This document shows, piece after piece, positions 39,514-47,588 of a DNA stretch of 47,588 nucleotides. The position numbers and the translations under genes were made by a program. Source of the stretch: Protaetiibacter sp. (GTDB lineage: Bacteria > Actinomycetota > Actinomycetes > Actinomycetales > Microbacteriaceae); assembly GCA_030150265.1 (NCBI GenBank), contig JASLGG010000012.1, positions 1 through 47,588 on the forward strand, written 5' to 3'. Below the pieces are notes generated by a model. The model was given only the letters and a program-made list of their open reading frames with translations. It ran no database searches and was not told the origin of the DNA. Numbering within the stretch: the first letter of the stretch is position 1; each line of letters begins with the position of its first letter.

Positions 39514-42500
39514 CTACTCGCGCGCCCGCCGCTCGGCGCGGCGCCGGCTGTGCACGAGTCCGGCGCAGCCGAGCACGAGAGCCAGCGCGGCCAGCGCGGC
39601 CATGAGCAGCACTCCCTCGATCCCCGAGGAGGCGAGACCGGATCCCCCGCCCGGGCCGGAGCCGGGCGTCGCCGCGAGGGTGAAGCTCCCCCACGCCGCG
39701 AGCGCCCCCTCCGCACCGTACAGCGACAGGGTGTGCGCACCCGCGGGCAGCGTCGCCGGCACCGGGATGCGCACGGTGCCCGCCGCATCCGCGCGGAACC
39801 AGCCGATGCGGGTCGGATCGGAGTGGGCGACGGCGAAGAACCAGTCGCCCGCGGCGCCCGCGCCGAGCTCGCCCACGAGCACGCCGTCGACGAGCCGCAG
39901 CTGCGCCGGACCGAGCTCGAGGGCCGGGTCGAGGTCGGCCGGATCGAGCGGGTCGATCTCGGTGTCGGGCTCCTCGGCGCCCGGATCGGTGCCCGGGTCG
40001 CCGGCATCGGCGACCACGTAGCGCTGCCCGTACCGGATCGGGAACTCGAGGGCTCCCGTCACCGCATCGACGGTCGCCGCGATCTCGGCACCCGAGCCGT
40101 CGCGCACCACCACTTCGCGCCCGGCCACATCCGACATCGCCGCCGTCTCGACCCGGATCGCGCCCGTCGTCGTGCCGTCGTCGCCCACGGTCGTGTACGA
40201 GGTGCCCTCGGCGGCCATCGGGAACACCCGCGCCCGGAGCGCGCCGTCCACCTCGTGCACGAGCACTCCGTCGCCGCCCACGAACGCCGGGATCTTGCCG
40301 AAGGGCTGCGGATAGGCGGTGAGCGTGGTGGGACCGGTGAAGGTCTCGCCCGTCTCGATGTCCATCCACTCGCCCGCCGGCAGGTAGACGTCGCGTGCCG
40401 TCGCGGTCGTGGCATCCGCGCCGTAGAGCGGCGCGACGAGCAGCGAGGTACCGAGCATCCACTCGTACTGCTTCGCCGACTTCGACACGAGCTCGTAGGT
40501 CGCCGCGTCTGTCGGGTAGGCGATCGGCAGCGGCGTCGCCGTGTAGGGGTAGCCGCTCTCGTACGAGGCGATCGCCGCCGCGTAGATGTACGGCTGGTAC
40601 TCCGCGTGCCACTGCGCGGCCGTGAGCGTCGCATCCACGAGGGAGGCGTCGCTCATGACCCATGGCTCGTTGCCGAACGACATCGACGGCGACATCGCCG
40701 CGTACATCGCGTTGCGCGCGAGGTACCTCTGCTTGTCGGCGTTGGTCGCCAGATCGGCCATGATGCGGCCGCCCACGATGTCCGGGTAGTAGTTCGCCTG
40801 GCCGCTCGCCGCGTAGGCCAGACCGTTGATGACGGTGCGGTCGCGGTCGCCCGTGCCCTGGTTGTAGTCGGTGTCGTTGATGCGCAGGATGCTGCCCGGC
40901 ACCGAGTAGGCGCTGTTGCGCACCATCATGAGGGCGCCGTCGGCGTCGAGCGCCTCGTCGACCCTGTTGACGAGGTCGTTCATCGCGAACGTCTGGTTCG
41001 CCGTCGCGTTGAACATGTGGTCCTCCTTGAACCCGTCGGCCTCCCACAGGCGCTCGTGTTCGACGAACCAGGCCACGGCCTCCGCGTTGTCGGGGTCGAT
41101 GAGGTAGACCCGGCCGCTCGGGAAGGAGATCGTCGAGAAGCTGAGCGCCTTGCCGTCGGCATCCGCGAGGAAGTAGCCCGCGTCGAGCGCCTCCTGCACG
41201 TAGGGGCCGTCCTTGGCGGGATCGTAGGTGCCGCCGTCGGCCGGCAGCGCCGGGAACGACTGCCGCAGCCCCAGGATGAGCGCGATGCCGTTGTCGGCGA
41301 AGAAGCGCTTGTAGGCGTCCGGGTCGGGGTACTTCTCGCCCCACATGCCGAAGCTCGACGTCGTGCCCTGCGCGCTGCCGACATACGGCCAGAAGCCGGA
41401 CCCCGTGACCGCCCAGCTGATCGGGAAGCCCTTCGCGAGGTAGTCGGTGACCGACTGCGTGATCGTGGCCTGGTTGGTGTTGTAGCCGAGCGCGCCGTAC
41501 GACTCGTAGCCGACGCCGAAGAAGGTGTAGTCGGGCCGCGAGTCGAGGTAGCCGGCGGCGCCCCGCGCCTCCTTGTAGGCGCCGTAGATCGTCTCCATGT
41601 CGCCGAAGAAGTAGTGGAGGCCGTCCATCCGCTCGCCCGTCACGCCGAGCAGCGTCGCGGCGCCGTCGATCTGCACGGCCAGCCGGCCGCGGTCGAAGGC
41701 CACCTGGGCGAGGCCCCGGTCGGGGAACACGGCGAAGTTCGACACGAAGCGCTGCTCGGTCGTGCCGCTGCTCTGCTGGGCGTAGTAGTCGAGGTTCTTC
41801 ACGCCGTAGGCGTTGAGGCTGCTGCGCCAGCCGCCCAGGTCGCCGAGGCCGTAGGCGGGGTTCATCCCGCCGGCGAGCTGGGCCCGGATGACGGAGCCGG
41901 CCCCGCCATCCGGCACCACCCGGATGTCGGCACTCGCCGCGCGCACGCCGACCTCGACGGTCGCGGTGCGACCGTTCGAGAACCGCACCGAGAAGGCCAC
42001 GCCGCCCGCGTCGGCGGTCACGAGGTCCGCCGACACGGCCGCGCAGAGCTCGGCGGCATCCGCGCCCAGCAGAAGACCCGTCGTCGGATGAGCCGGTGCG
42101 ATGTTCGCGTCGCCGCGCTCGAAGCCGTAGCGGAACCCGGCGCGGTCGACCGTCATCGCCCACGCGCCCGCGTCGATCCGCACCGTCGTACCCACCTGGG
42201 TGAGCGTGTACGCGTCGTGATCGGCCGTGGCCGCGTCGACCGCGGCGGGCGTCGCCGTCACCGTGCCGCATGCCGCCCCGATCGGCGCGATGCGCACGGC
42301 GTCGGCACGCGTGATCGCCTTGAGGCTCGGGTTGGTGACGGCGTCGCCGCCGCTCGCCGTGACCGTCAGAGTGAGCACCTCGCCCGCGGCGAGCTCCACC
42401 GTGCCGAGCGTGTTCCAGGTGCTGCCGTCGACGGTCTGGTCGATGAGCACCGGGCCACCCGAGGCGCCGCCACTCGAGGTCCAGCTGTACGAGACCTTCT

Positions 42501-42816
42501 TGCCGTTGTCGACGGATGCCGTGAAGTAGGTGCCGAGCTGGTACCGGCTCGCCGCGGGTGCGGTGAGCTCCCAGCTCGCGGTGTCACCCGCCGTGCGGGA
42601 GTACCGCGGCTGGATGCCGCCGTAGCTGGGGTCGCGGGCGGTCGTCCAGGTGCCGACCTCGGCATAGCCCTCGCTGAGCGTGGTCGCGACGACCGTGGCC
42701 GCGGCAGCGGCGGCCGCGCTCGTGGCGGCCGTCAGGCCGGGGGTGGCGAGCAGGGTCGCGGCGACTATCGCCGCGGCGGCGCGGCGCAGACGTGCGGGGG
42801 GACGTGAATGCGTCAT
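39514..42816 (-). CDS. Cell-wall-anchored glycoside hydrolase family 31
   Basis: A 1100-aa secreted protein. In order: signal peptide (about 1-38); a golvesin/xanthan-lyase-type carbohydrate-binding-like domain (about 45-165, with TAGDTASWELTAPAASRYQL); the GH31 N-terminal beta domain (about 205-420); the catalytic barrel, with GLGDLGGWRSSLNAYGVKNL before it and the probable nucleophile D599 in GFKEDHMF; a C-terminal beta part; a linker; a module of about 75 residues shared with the next protein; and LASSG (1061-1065), a hydrophobic helix and an Arg-rich tail, a sortase-like signal. GH31 enzymes are mostly alpha-glucosidases or alpha-xylosidases; specificity is not predictable. ATG 42816 overlaps the upstream stop by four bases (ATGA). 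Confidence 0.88.
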   Translation of the reverse strand: MTHSRPPARLRRAAAAIVAATLLATPGLTAATSAAAAAAATVVATTLSEGYAEVGTWTTARDPSYGGIQPRYSRTAGDTASWELTAPAASRYQLGTYFTASVDNGKKVSYSWTSSGGASGGPVLIDQTVDGSTWNTLGTVELAAGEVLTLTVTASGGDAVTNPSLKAITRADAVRIAPIGAACGTVTATPAAVDAATADHDAYTLTQVGTTVRIDAGAWAMTVDRAGFRYGFERGDANIAPAHPTTGLLLGADAAELCAAVSADLVTADAGGVAFSVRFSNGRTATVEVGVRAASADIRVVPDGGAGSVIRAQLAGGMNPAYGLGDLGGWRSSLNAYGVKNLDYYAQQSSGTTEQRFVSNFAVFPDRGLAQVAFDRGRLAVQIDGAATLLGVTGERMDGLHYFFGDMETIYGAYKEARGAAGYLDSRPDYTFFGVGYESYGALGYNTNQATITQSVTDYLAKGFPISWAVTGSGFWPYVGSAQGTTSSFGMWGEKYPDPDAYKRFFADNGIALILGLRQSFPALPADGGTYDPAKDGPYVQEALDAGYFLADADGKALSFSTISFPSGRVYLIDPDNAEAVAWFVEHERLWEADGFKEDHMFNATANQTFAMNDLVNRVDEALDADGALMMVRNSAYSVPGSILRINDTDYNQGTGDRDRTVINGLAYAASGQANYYPDIVGGRIMADLATNADKQRYLARNAMYAAMSPSMSFGNEPWVMSDASLVDATLTAAQWHAEYQPYIYAAAIASYESGYPYTATPLPIAYPTDAATYELVSKSAKQYEWMLGTSLLVAPLYGADATTATARDVYLPAGEWMDIETGETFTGPTTLTAYPQPFGKIPAFVGGDGVLVHEVDGALRARVFPMAAEGTSYTTVGDDGTTTGAIRVETAAMSDVAGREVVVRDGSGAEIAATVDAVTGALEFPIRYGQRYVVADAGDPGTDPGAEEPDTEIDPLDPADLDPALELGPAQLRLVDGVLVGELGAGAAGDWFFAVAHSDPTRIGWFRADAAGTVRIPVPATLPAGAHTLSLYGAEGALAAWGSFTLAATPGSGPGGGSGLASSGIEGVLLMAALAALALVLGCAGLVHSRRRAERRARE

Positions 42817-45800
42817 TGCGTTCCTCCGGGAAGGGATTCGGATGCCGTCTCCACCTGCCGGCGGCGACGGAGGACGAGGCCGAGCAGCACGGCGCAGCCG
42901 GCCAGCAGCACCGCGAGGGCCGCGGCGCCGATCGACGAGCCCGTCGCGGCCAACCCGCCGGGTCCCGCGCCGGGCCCGGGCGCCGCGGCGACCGTGAACT
43001 CGCCCCATGCGACGAGCGCGCCGGCCGCGTCGTAGAGCTGCAGCGTGTGCGTGCCCGCGGGAAGACCCGCCGGCACCGGCACGACCACGCGGCCCGTCGC
43101 ATCCGCGCGGAACCAGCCGAGGCGCACCGGCGCGGAGTGCACGACCGCGTAGTACCACTTCCCCGCCGCCGCGGCGCCGAGCTCGGCGATCAGCTTGCCG
43201 TCCACCAGGCGGAAGTGCGCCGCGTCGAGCTCGAGCGCGGGGTCGGCGGCGGCCGGGTCGACGACCGACGGCACGGTCGTCGGGGGCTCCTCCTCGCCCG
43301 GGTCGGTGCCCGGGTCGGTTCCGGCGGCGGTCACCGTGAAGGAGGCCGTCCGCGCGAAGGAGCCGAGGCCGTACGACACGGTCACGGTGTCACCCTCCTC
43401 CGCACCGAGCGCCGCGAGGTCGAGCTGGGCCGCATAGTCGAGCGAGTTGACGCCCGTCTGGGCGGCCGTGAGGACGGATGCCGCCCCGCCGTTCACCGAG
43501 ACCCGCACGTCGCCCGTGTTGCCGCCCGCCGCATCCATGTTGAGGGGTGCCCGCAGCGCGACGCCGACCGTGCCGTCCTCGGGCGCCGTCGCGGCGTCGA
43601 CCGAGATGTGCGTCGAGGTGAACGCACGCCAGGCGAGCGACTCCATCCAGTTGGTCGTGTAGACCACCCAGCCCTCGGTGTGGCCGATGTTGCTGACGCC
43701 CGGGTTGAACGGGTAGTGGCCGTTCTTCGGGCTGCCGTCGAACACGCCGTGCGAGCCCTGCAGGATGCCGTTGCCGCCCTGGTACTCGGAGAACCATCCG
43801 AGATCGAGGCCCTCGAAGGCGACCTCCGGGTCGCCTATGCGGTATTGCGAGGCCCGGCCCGTGGGGTTGCGTCCGAACACGTCGTCGACGTGAGCCTGGG
43901 CGATCTCGGCGAGGCGCGCGTCGACGCCGGCGTCGCCGATGAGCGTGGCTGCCGCGAGCGCCGCACCCGGGAAGCCGAGCAGGTTGCCGGTCTCGTTCGG
44001 GTCGTCGCCGGAGCCGCCCCCGGTGAAGCTCGGGATCGTCCAGCGGTCGTCGCTGTACTTGCGGAAGTCCCACATGTTGTCCGAGCGGGCGATGACCACC
44101 TGCGCCCAGCGCTCGGCGAAGGCGCCGAGACCCGTCGGCAGTCGATCGGCCGGCACCATGAGCGCGAGCGAGCCGAGGCCCGTCATGAGCTGGAACTCGC
44201 CCTGGCGTTGCCCCTTGGTGGTGAGCGGGTCGTCGAGGTCGAGGTTGTCGATGAGCCACTGCGCCTGCGCGAGGCCGGCGTCGAGGTAGCGCTGGGCGTC
44301 GACGCGGCCCTCGCGCTCGGCGACCTGCCACATCCGCAGGTTCGGCAGCACCGAGTGCCCGGGCGGGAACTCGCCCTTGCCGGTGCCGACCTGGGTGTAG
44401 ACCTGCAGCAGGTTCGCGGTGTGCGGCGTGTAGTCGTGCCACGCGTAGCGGCTGTAGCCCTCCTGCGCCCAGATCGGGAAGAGGTAGTCGCGCACGTCGT
44501 CGTAGAGCTTCTTCGGGATCCACTGCGCGAGCGCCGGGTAGGCCCACAGGAACGAGGCGAGCTGCTCCTTGATGAGCGCGTGGTCGTACTGACCGCGCAG
44601 GTAGATCTCGGCGCCCCACGCGATGAGCCGCGCCACCTCGGGCGCGTCGGCGGTCGTCGGATACTGCAGCCAGTCGTACCGTGCGCCCGGCATCCGGATG
44701 GCACCGATGGCGCTCGGGTTCGCGAAGTACAGGTCGACGAGGGTCGGGATCTCGAAGGACATCTGGTGCGAGTCGCGCCAGCCGAGGCCCGCCTTGCAGA
44801 GGGCGTCGGTGCCGTTGAGCGCCCGGCTCGAGAGATCGCCGTAGAAGCAGCGCACATCCGTCATGAAGGCGATCGCGTTGCGGTAGCTCACCCGCTCGGT
44901 CCAGTTCGCGCCGATGCCGAACGCATACGACTCGCCCTCGCCCGCGGTGCCCGACAGCAGGATGCGGTAGGGGCCGGTCGAGCTCGGGTCGAGAGCGCTG
45001 AAGTCGCCCACCTGGCCGCGGACGACGCCCTCGTAGACGACCACGTCATCCGCGTCGACCACCCGGAACGCCTCCCCGTCGAGCGCGCGCGGCGCCGTGA
45101 AGCGCTTGGGCCCTCCGAGGTCGTAGCCGGTCTGGTTGACGATCACGGGCTGGGCGGCACCGGCGCCCGTGCTCGGCGTCCAGGAGCATCCGGTCGGGTT
45201 CGCGGGGTGGCCGGCCGGCACCGCGTCGAGCGCCTCGATGCCGATGCCGCCGAAGCCGACGACCGACTTGTAGGAGCCGAAGCCGATCGTGCCGCCCGTG
45301 GCGCCCGTCGCGACCGAGGCCACGAGCTCGCTGTTGATGTAGACGGCCATGATGCCGCCCGCGCGCACGATCTCGAGCTGGAACCACTCGCCGAACTTCA
45401 CCGGTGAGGCACCCGTGCACAGGGTCAGCACCGAGTTGGGGCGCGCGATGCGGAATCCGGCCGGCGTGAACTGCACGGCCGTGTTGTTCGCGGTGGCCGA
45501 GTAGGGACTCAGCAGGTCGGTGAGGAACGACACCGTGCCCGCCGTGCTCTCGATGTTCATGCTGAGCCGGATGCGGTACTGCGCCGGCAGCTCGATCGCG
45601 GTGGTCGGGCGGATGTAGCTGCCGGACGCGGCATCCGGGTTCGCGACCCGCAGGTAGTCGAACTCGGCGGTCGCCGGCGACCAGACGCCGAGCGAGCTCG
45701 CACCGATCGCCGTCCAGTCGGCGAGGCCGTCCTCGTGGTTGTCTGCGAAGGGCAGCCCGGTCTCGACGGGCGGCACGGTGCCGGAGTCGGGCACGAGGCG

Positions 45801-46304
45801 CGCGGATGCGGCACGCGTGTTGGCGCCGCCACCGCTGCCCGCGCGCACGAGTGCGAGCGTGGCGTCCTCGCCCGCCGCGAGGTCGACGAGCCCGATCGCC
45901 GCCCAGGTGCCCCGCGCGGCGTTCTGGTCGACGACCTTGTTGAGGGCGGCGCCGCGCCCCCCGGTGGCCGAGTAGCTCGCGAGGGTGTCGGAGCTCACGG
46001 TGTTCGGGATCGCGACCTCGATCCGGTAGACGCCCGCGGCCGGCGCGGTCAGTCGCCAGCTCGCGCTCGCCCCGGTGGAGGTCGTGTAGCGGCTCGCCTC
46101 GCCGTCCGGCCCGAGCACAGAGCTCGGCAACCACGATCCCGTGGTCGAGAAGCCCGGGTCGACGATGCGCACGGTCGCGCCGTCGGCGGCGGCGGCCGGC
46201 GCGACCGCGGCCGTGCCGAGCAATGCCGCGACGAGCCCCCCGACGAGGGCGAGCGCGACGCCGCGCACCATGCGGCCGCGCGGGAGTGTGGGGGTGGTGG
46301 TCAC
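42813..46304 (-). CDS. Cell-wall-anchored GH9-like multidomain glycosidase
   Basis: A 1163-aa secreted protein. In order: signal peptide (about 1-40); golvesin-like domain (about 45-165, GFSTTGSWLPSSVLGPDGEA); a concanavalin-type beta domain (about 183-365); a CelD_N-type Ig-like domain opening with VNQTGYDLGG (from 389); an (alpha/alpha)6-type catalytic region (about 460-935) with WRDSHQMSFEIPTL at 509-522; an Ig-like domain; a DPGTDPGEEEP linker; the module shared with the GH31 protein; and LAATG (1118-1122), a hydrophobic helix and an Arg tail, matching the LAxTG signal of class E sortases. The CelD_N domain suggests GH9, but the usual GH9 DAGD motif is not evident. GTG start with AAGGAGAT. 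Confidence 0.82.
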   Translation of the reverse strand: MTTTPTLPRGRMVRGVALALVGGLVAALLGTAAVAPAAAADGATVRIVDPGFSTTGSWLPSSVLGPDGEASRYTTSTGASASWRLTAPAAGVYRIEVAIPNTVSSDTLASYSATGGRGAALNKVVDQNAARGTWAAIGLVDLAAGEDATLALVRAGSGGGANTRAASARLVPDSGTVPPVETGLPFADNHEDGLADWTAIGASSLGVWSPATAEFDYLRVANPDAASGSYIRPTTAIELPAQYRIRLSMNIESTAGTVSFLTDLLSPYSATANNTAVQFTPAGFRIARPNSVLTLCTGASPVKFGEWFQLEIVRAGGIMAVYINSELVASVATGATGGTIGFGSYKSVVGFGGIGIEALDAVPAGHPANPTGCSWTPSTGAGAAQPVIVNQTGYDLGGPKRFTAPRALDGEAFRVVDADDVVVYEGVVRGQVGDFSALDPSSTGPYRILLSGTAGEGESYAFGIGANWTERVSYRNAIAFMTDVRCFYGDLSSRALNGTDALCKAGLGWRDSHQMSFEIPTLVDLYFANPSAIGAIRMPGARYDWLQYPTTADAPEVARLIAWGAEIYLRGQYDHALIKEQLASFLWAYPALAQWIPKKLYDDVRDYLFPIWAQEGYSRYAWHDYTPHTANLLQVYTQVGTGKGEFPPGHSVLPNLRMWQVAEREGRVDAQRYLDAGLAQAQWLIDNLDLDDPLTTKGQRQGEFQLMTGLGSLALMVPADRLPTGLGAFAERWAQVVIARSDNMWDFRKYSDDRWTIPSFTGGGSGDDPNETGNLLGFPGAALAAATLIGDAGVDARLAEIAQAHVDDVFGRNPTGRASQYRIGDPEVAFEGLDLGWFSEYQGGNGILQGSHGVFDGSPKNGHYPFNPGVSNIGHTEGWVVYTTNWMESLAWRAFTSTHISVDAATAPEDGTVGVALRAPLNMDAAGGNTGDVRVSVNGGAASVLTAAQTGVNSLDYAAQLDLAALGAEEGDTVTVSYGLGSFARTASFTVTAAGTDPGTDPGEEEPPTTVPSVVDPAAADPALELDAAHFRLVDGKLIAELGAAAAGKWYYAVVHSAPVRLGWFRADATGRVVVPVPAGLPAGTHTLQLYDAAGALVAWGEFTVAAAPGPGAGPGGLAATGSSIGAAALAVLLAGCAVLLGLVLRRRRQVETASESLPGGTQ

Positions 46305-46355
46305 TGCGATCTCCTTCGATCGATTCGGTCCGCGCGCGGCGGGTCGGGTGAGGAC

Positions 46356-47588
46356 TCAGTACGCCCGCATCGCGACGACGCGCGCCTGAGCGACGCCGTT
46401 GGTGCGCAGCACGCGGATGCGGGCCGCATCCGCCTCGACGGGGTCCAGCTCGTGCACCCGTTGCCGTCGCCGGTTGTCGGCGACCCGCGCGACCTCTGTC
46501 CATGCGCCGTCGCGGCGCACCTCGAGCACGTAGTCGCGTGCGAGCTCGGGGAAGGTCTCGTCGGGGGTGCGGTGGTGGTGCAGGGTGTTGAGCTCGACAT
46601 CCTGGTCGTCGTCGAAGACGAGGCGCAGCTGGTGCAGCGTCACCGGGGCGTCCCACTCGAGCGTGAGGCTCTCCTCCCCCGTGACCGGACCGGATGCCCA
46701 GAGCTGCGGGCCGCCGTAGTAGCGCTGGTAGCCGCCGACGGCCTTCTCGGCGGCGAAGGCCTCCGTCTCGGGCTCGAGCCGCATCCGCGCGGTGCGCCCG
46801 CGCATCGGGATCGCCGGCCACGCGATGAGCGCCTCCGACTCGTCGACCTCGACGTTGGCGTCGCCATCGGCCTGCGGTCGGTGCACGAGGGTCAGCACGC
46901 CGGGCACCTGCACGCCACGGTAGACGAGCTCGGCGCCCTCGATCGCCTCGATCACCACGACCACGCTCTCGGGCTGCTCCGGCTCCCAGGCGAAGGGGAT
47001 GCGCACCCATTGCGGGTCGGGCGAGCCCGTGACCGACACCTCGGTGCGCAGCCGCTCGTCGATCGGCACCGCGTTCTGGCGGTGGCCCGTGGTCCACAGC
47101 GATGCGCGTAGCGTCTGGTCGGCAGGCACGCGCAGCAGCACCCAGGCGGCGTCGAGCCGCGGGTCGACGGGGAACAGCAGCCCCACGTCGCGCGTGAGCG
47201 GCAGGAACTCGTCGTTGCCGCCGGGTGCGAAGCGCGCGGGATCGATCGTCGCGGCGGTGCTCGAGGCGGTGACGCGAGCAGAGAGAGCGAGGTCGGCCGG
47301 GTCCTCGTTGCGCACGCCGAATACGGATGCGTCCTGCCGCAGCAGCAGCTGGCGCAGCTCGGGCGCGTGGCGCTCGGCGAGCTCGCGCGGCCGCACGCCG
47401 AGATCGAGGGCGAGGGCCGCGCCGGTGCCGGCCGCCTCGCCGCCCGCGCCGCACGTCGCCATGACGCGCGAGGATCCGAACGCCACGTGGCTCGCCGAGA
47501 TGTCCCGGCCCGCGAGCAGCAGGTTCGCCACGTTGCGCGAGTAGTAGCTGCGGAACGGGATGCCGTAGATGCCGTTCGAGTAGCGCTG
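46356..47588 (-). CDS. FAD-dependent oxidoreductase with C-terminal discoidin-like domain, N-terminus outside the window
   Basis: The last 410 residues are present; the gene continues past the right edge. The opening residues YGIPFRSYYSRNVANLLLAG and ISASHVAFGSSRVMATCGAG are the C-terminal FAD-binding part of the FAD_oxidored family, common next to glycoside hydrolases. The rest is beta-rich, ending in an F5/8 type C-like domain (LHQLRLVFDDDQDVELNTLH, then YVLEVRRDGAWTEVARVADN). It could oxidise a sugar released by, or bound to, the neighbouring enzymes (inference). It stops 51 bp before the GH9-like gene, same strand. Confidence 0.8.
   Translation of the reverse strand, partial: QRYSNGIYGIPFRSYYSRNVANLLLAGRDISASHVAFGSSRVMATCGAGGEAAGTGAALALDLGVRPRELAERHAPELRQLLLRQDASVFGVRNEDPADLALSARVTASSTAATIDPARFAPGGNDEFLPLTRDVGLLFPVDPRLDAAWVLLRVPADQTLRASLWTTGHRQNAVPIDERLRTEVSVTGSPDPQWVRIPFAWEPEQPESVVVVIEAIEGAELVYRGVQVPGVLTLVHRPQADGDANVEVDESEALIAWPAIPMRGRTARMRLEPETEAFAAEKAVGGYQRYYGGPQLWASGPVTGEESLTLEWDAPVTLHQLRLVFDDDQDVELNTLHHHRTPDETFPELARDYVLEVRRDGAWTEVARVADNRRRQRVHELDPVEADAARIRVLRTNGVAQARVVAMRAY

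Overview
The window is about 73% G+C. Its codon usage, frequent GTG starts, leaderless promoters and families (DUF222/HNH protein, ECF42 sigma factor with DGPF proteins, DUF202 pair, FBP-domain protein, LAxTG cell-wall proteins) fit a Gram-positive actinobacterium, most likely Microbacteriaceae. Genus cannot be fixed from sequence alone. No rRNA, tRNA or CRISPR array was seen.

Region 1 (1-9.5 kb): the 3' end of an IS481-type transposase abuts an M23 peptidase gene. Next come a small unknown protein, a membrane acyltransferase, an unknown protein, and an operon of MFS exporter plus methyltransferase divergent from a TetR regulator. An FBP zinc protein and an ArsR-type regulator/MFS pair follow.

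Region 2 (9.3-17 kb): a leaderless 56-aa membrane protein, two coupled DUF202 proteins, an operon of two DGPF/YCII proteins and an ECF42 sigma factor, OsmC, a ChaA-like antiporter, a NYN-LOTUS protein, a coiled-coil protein, a DUF1761 protein and a RibD/DHFR-like reductase.

Region 3 (17-23 kb): a large glycosidase (GH67-like) fused to a multi-pass membrane domain, a KTSC protein, then a lower-G+C patch with a PD-(D/E)XK-type nuclease-like gene and a VapBC toxin-antitoxin pair.

Region 4 (23-39.4 kb): conserved housekeeping genes on the minus strand (mnmA, ligA, gatC, gatA, gatB, in transcription order) are separated by accessory blocks. Between gatA and gatB lie a DUF222/HNH gene with a LexA-type box, a PadR regulator with a perfect palindrome, a serine hydrolase, a DUF899 protein and a short tandem repeat. 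Between gatC and ligA lie a lipoprotein, an exported protein and a DUF1023 hydrolase. Between ligA and mnmA lie a flavin reductase/DUF952/cupin operon and a globin with a SufR-like regulator.

Region 5 (39.4-47.6 kb): a minus-strand polysaccharide locus holds an FAD-dependent oxidoreductase with a discoidin-like tail (cut by the window edge), a GH9-like enzyme and a GH31 enzyme. The two glycosidases share a duplicated C-terminal module and end in sortase-type signals. A 10-bp-stem hairpin closes the locus.

A recurrent signal is a TANNNT -10 box exactly 6 nt before a start codon (9 genes; 3 more at 7 nt), implying extensive leaderless transcription and fixing several starts.
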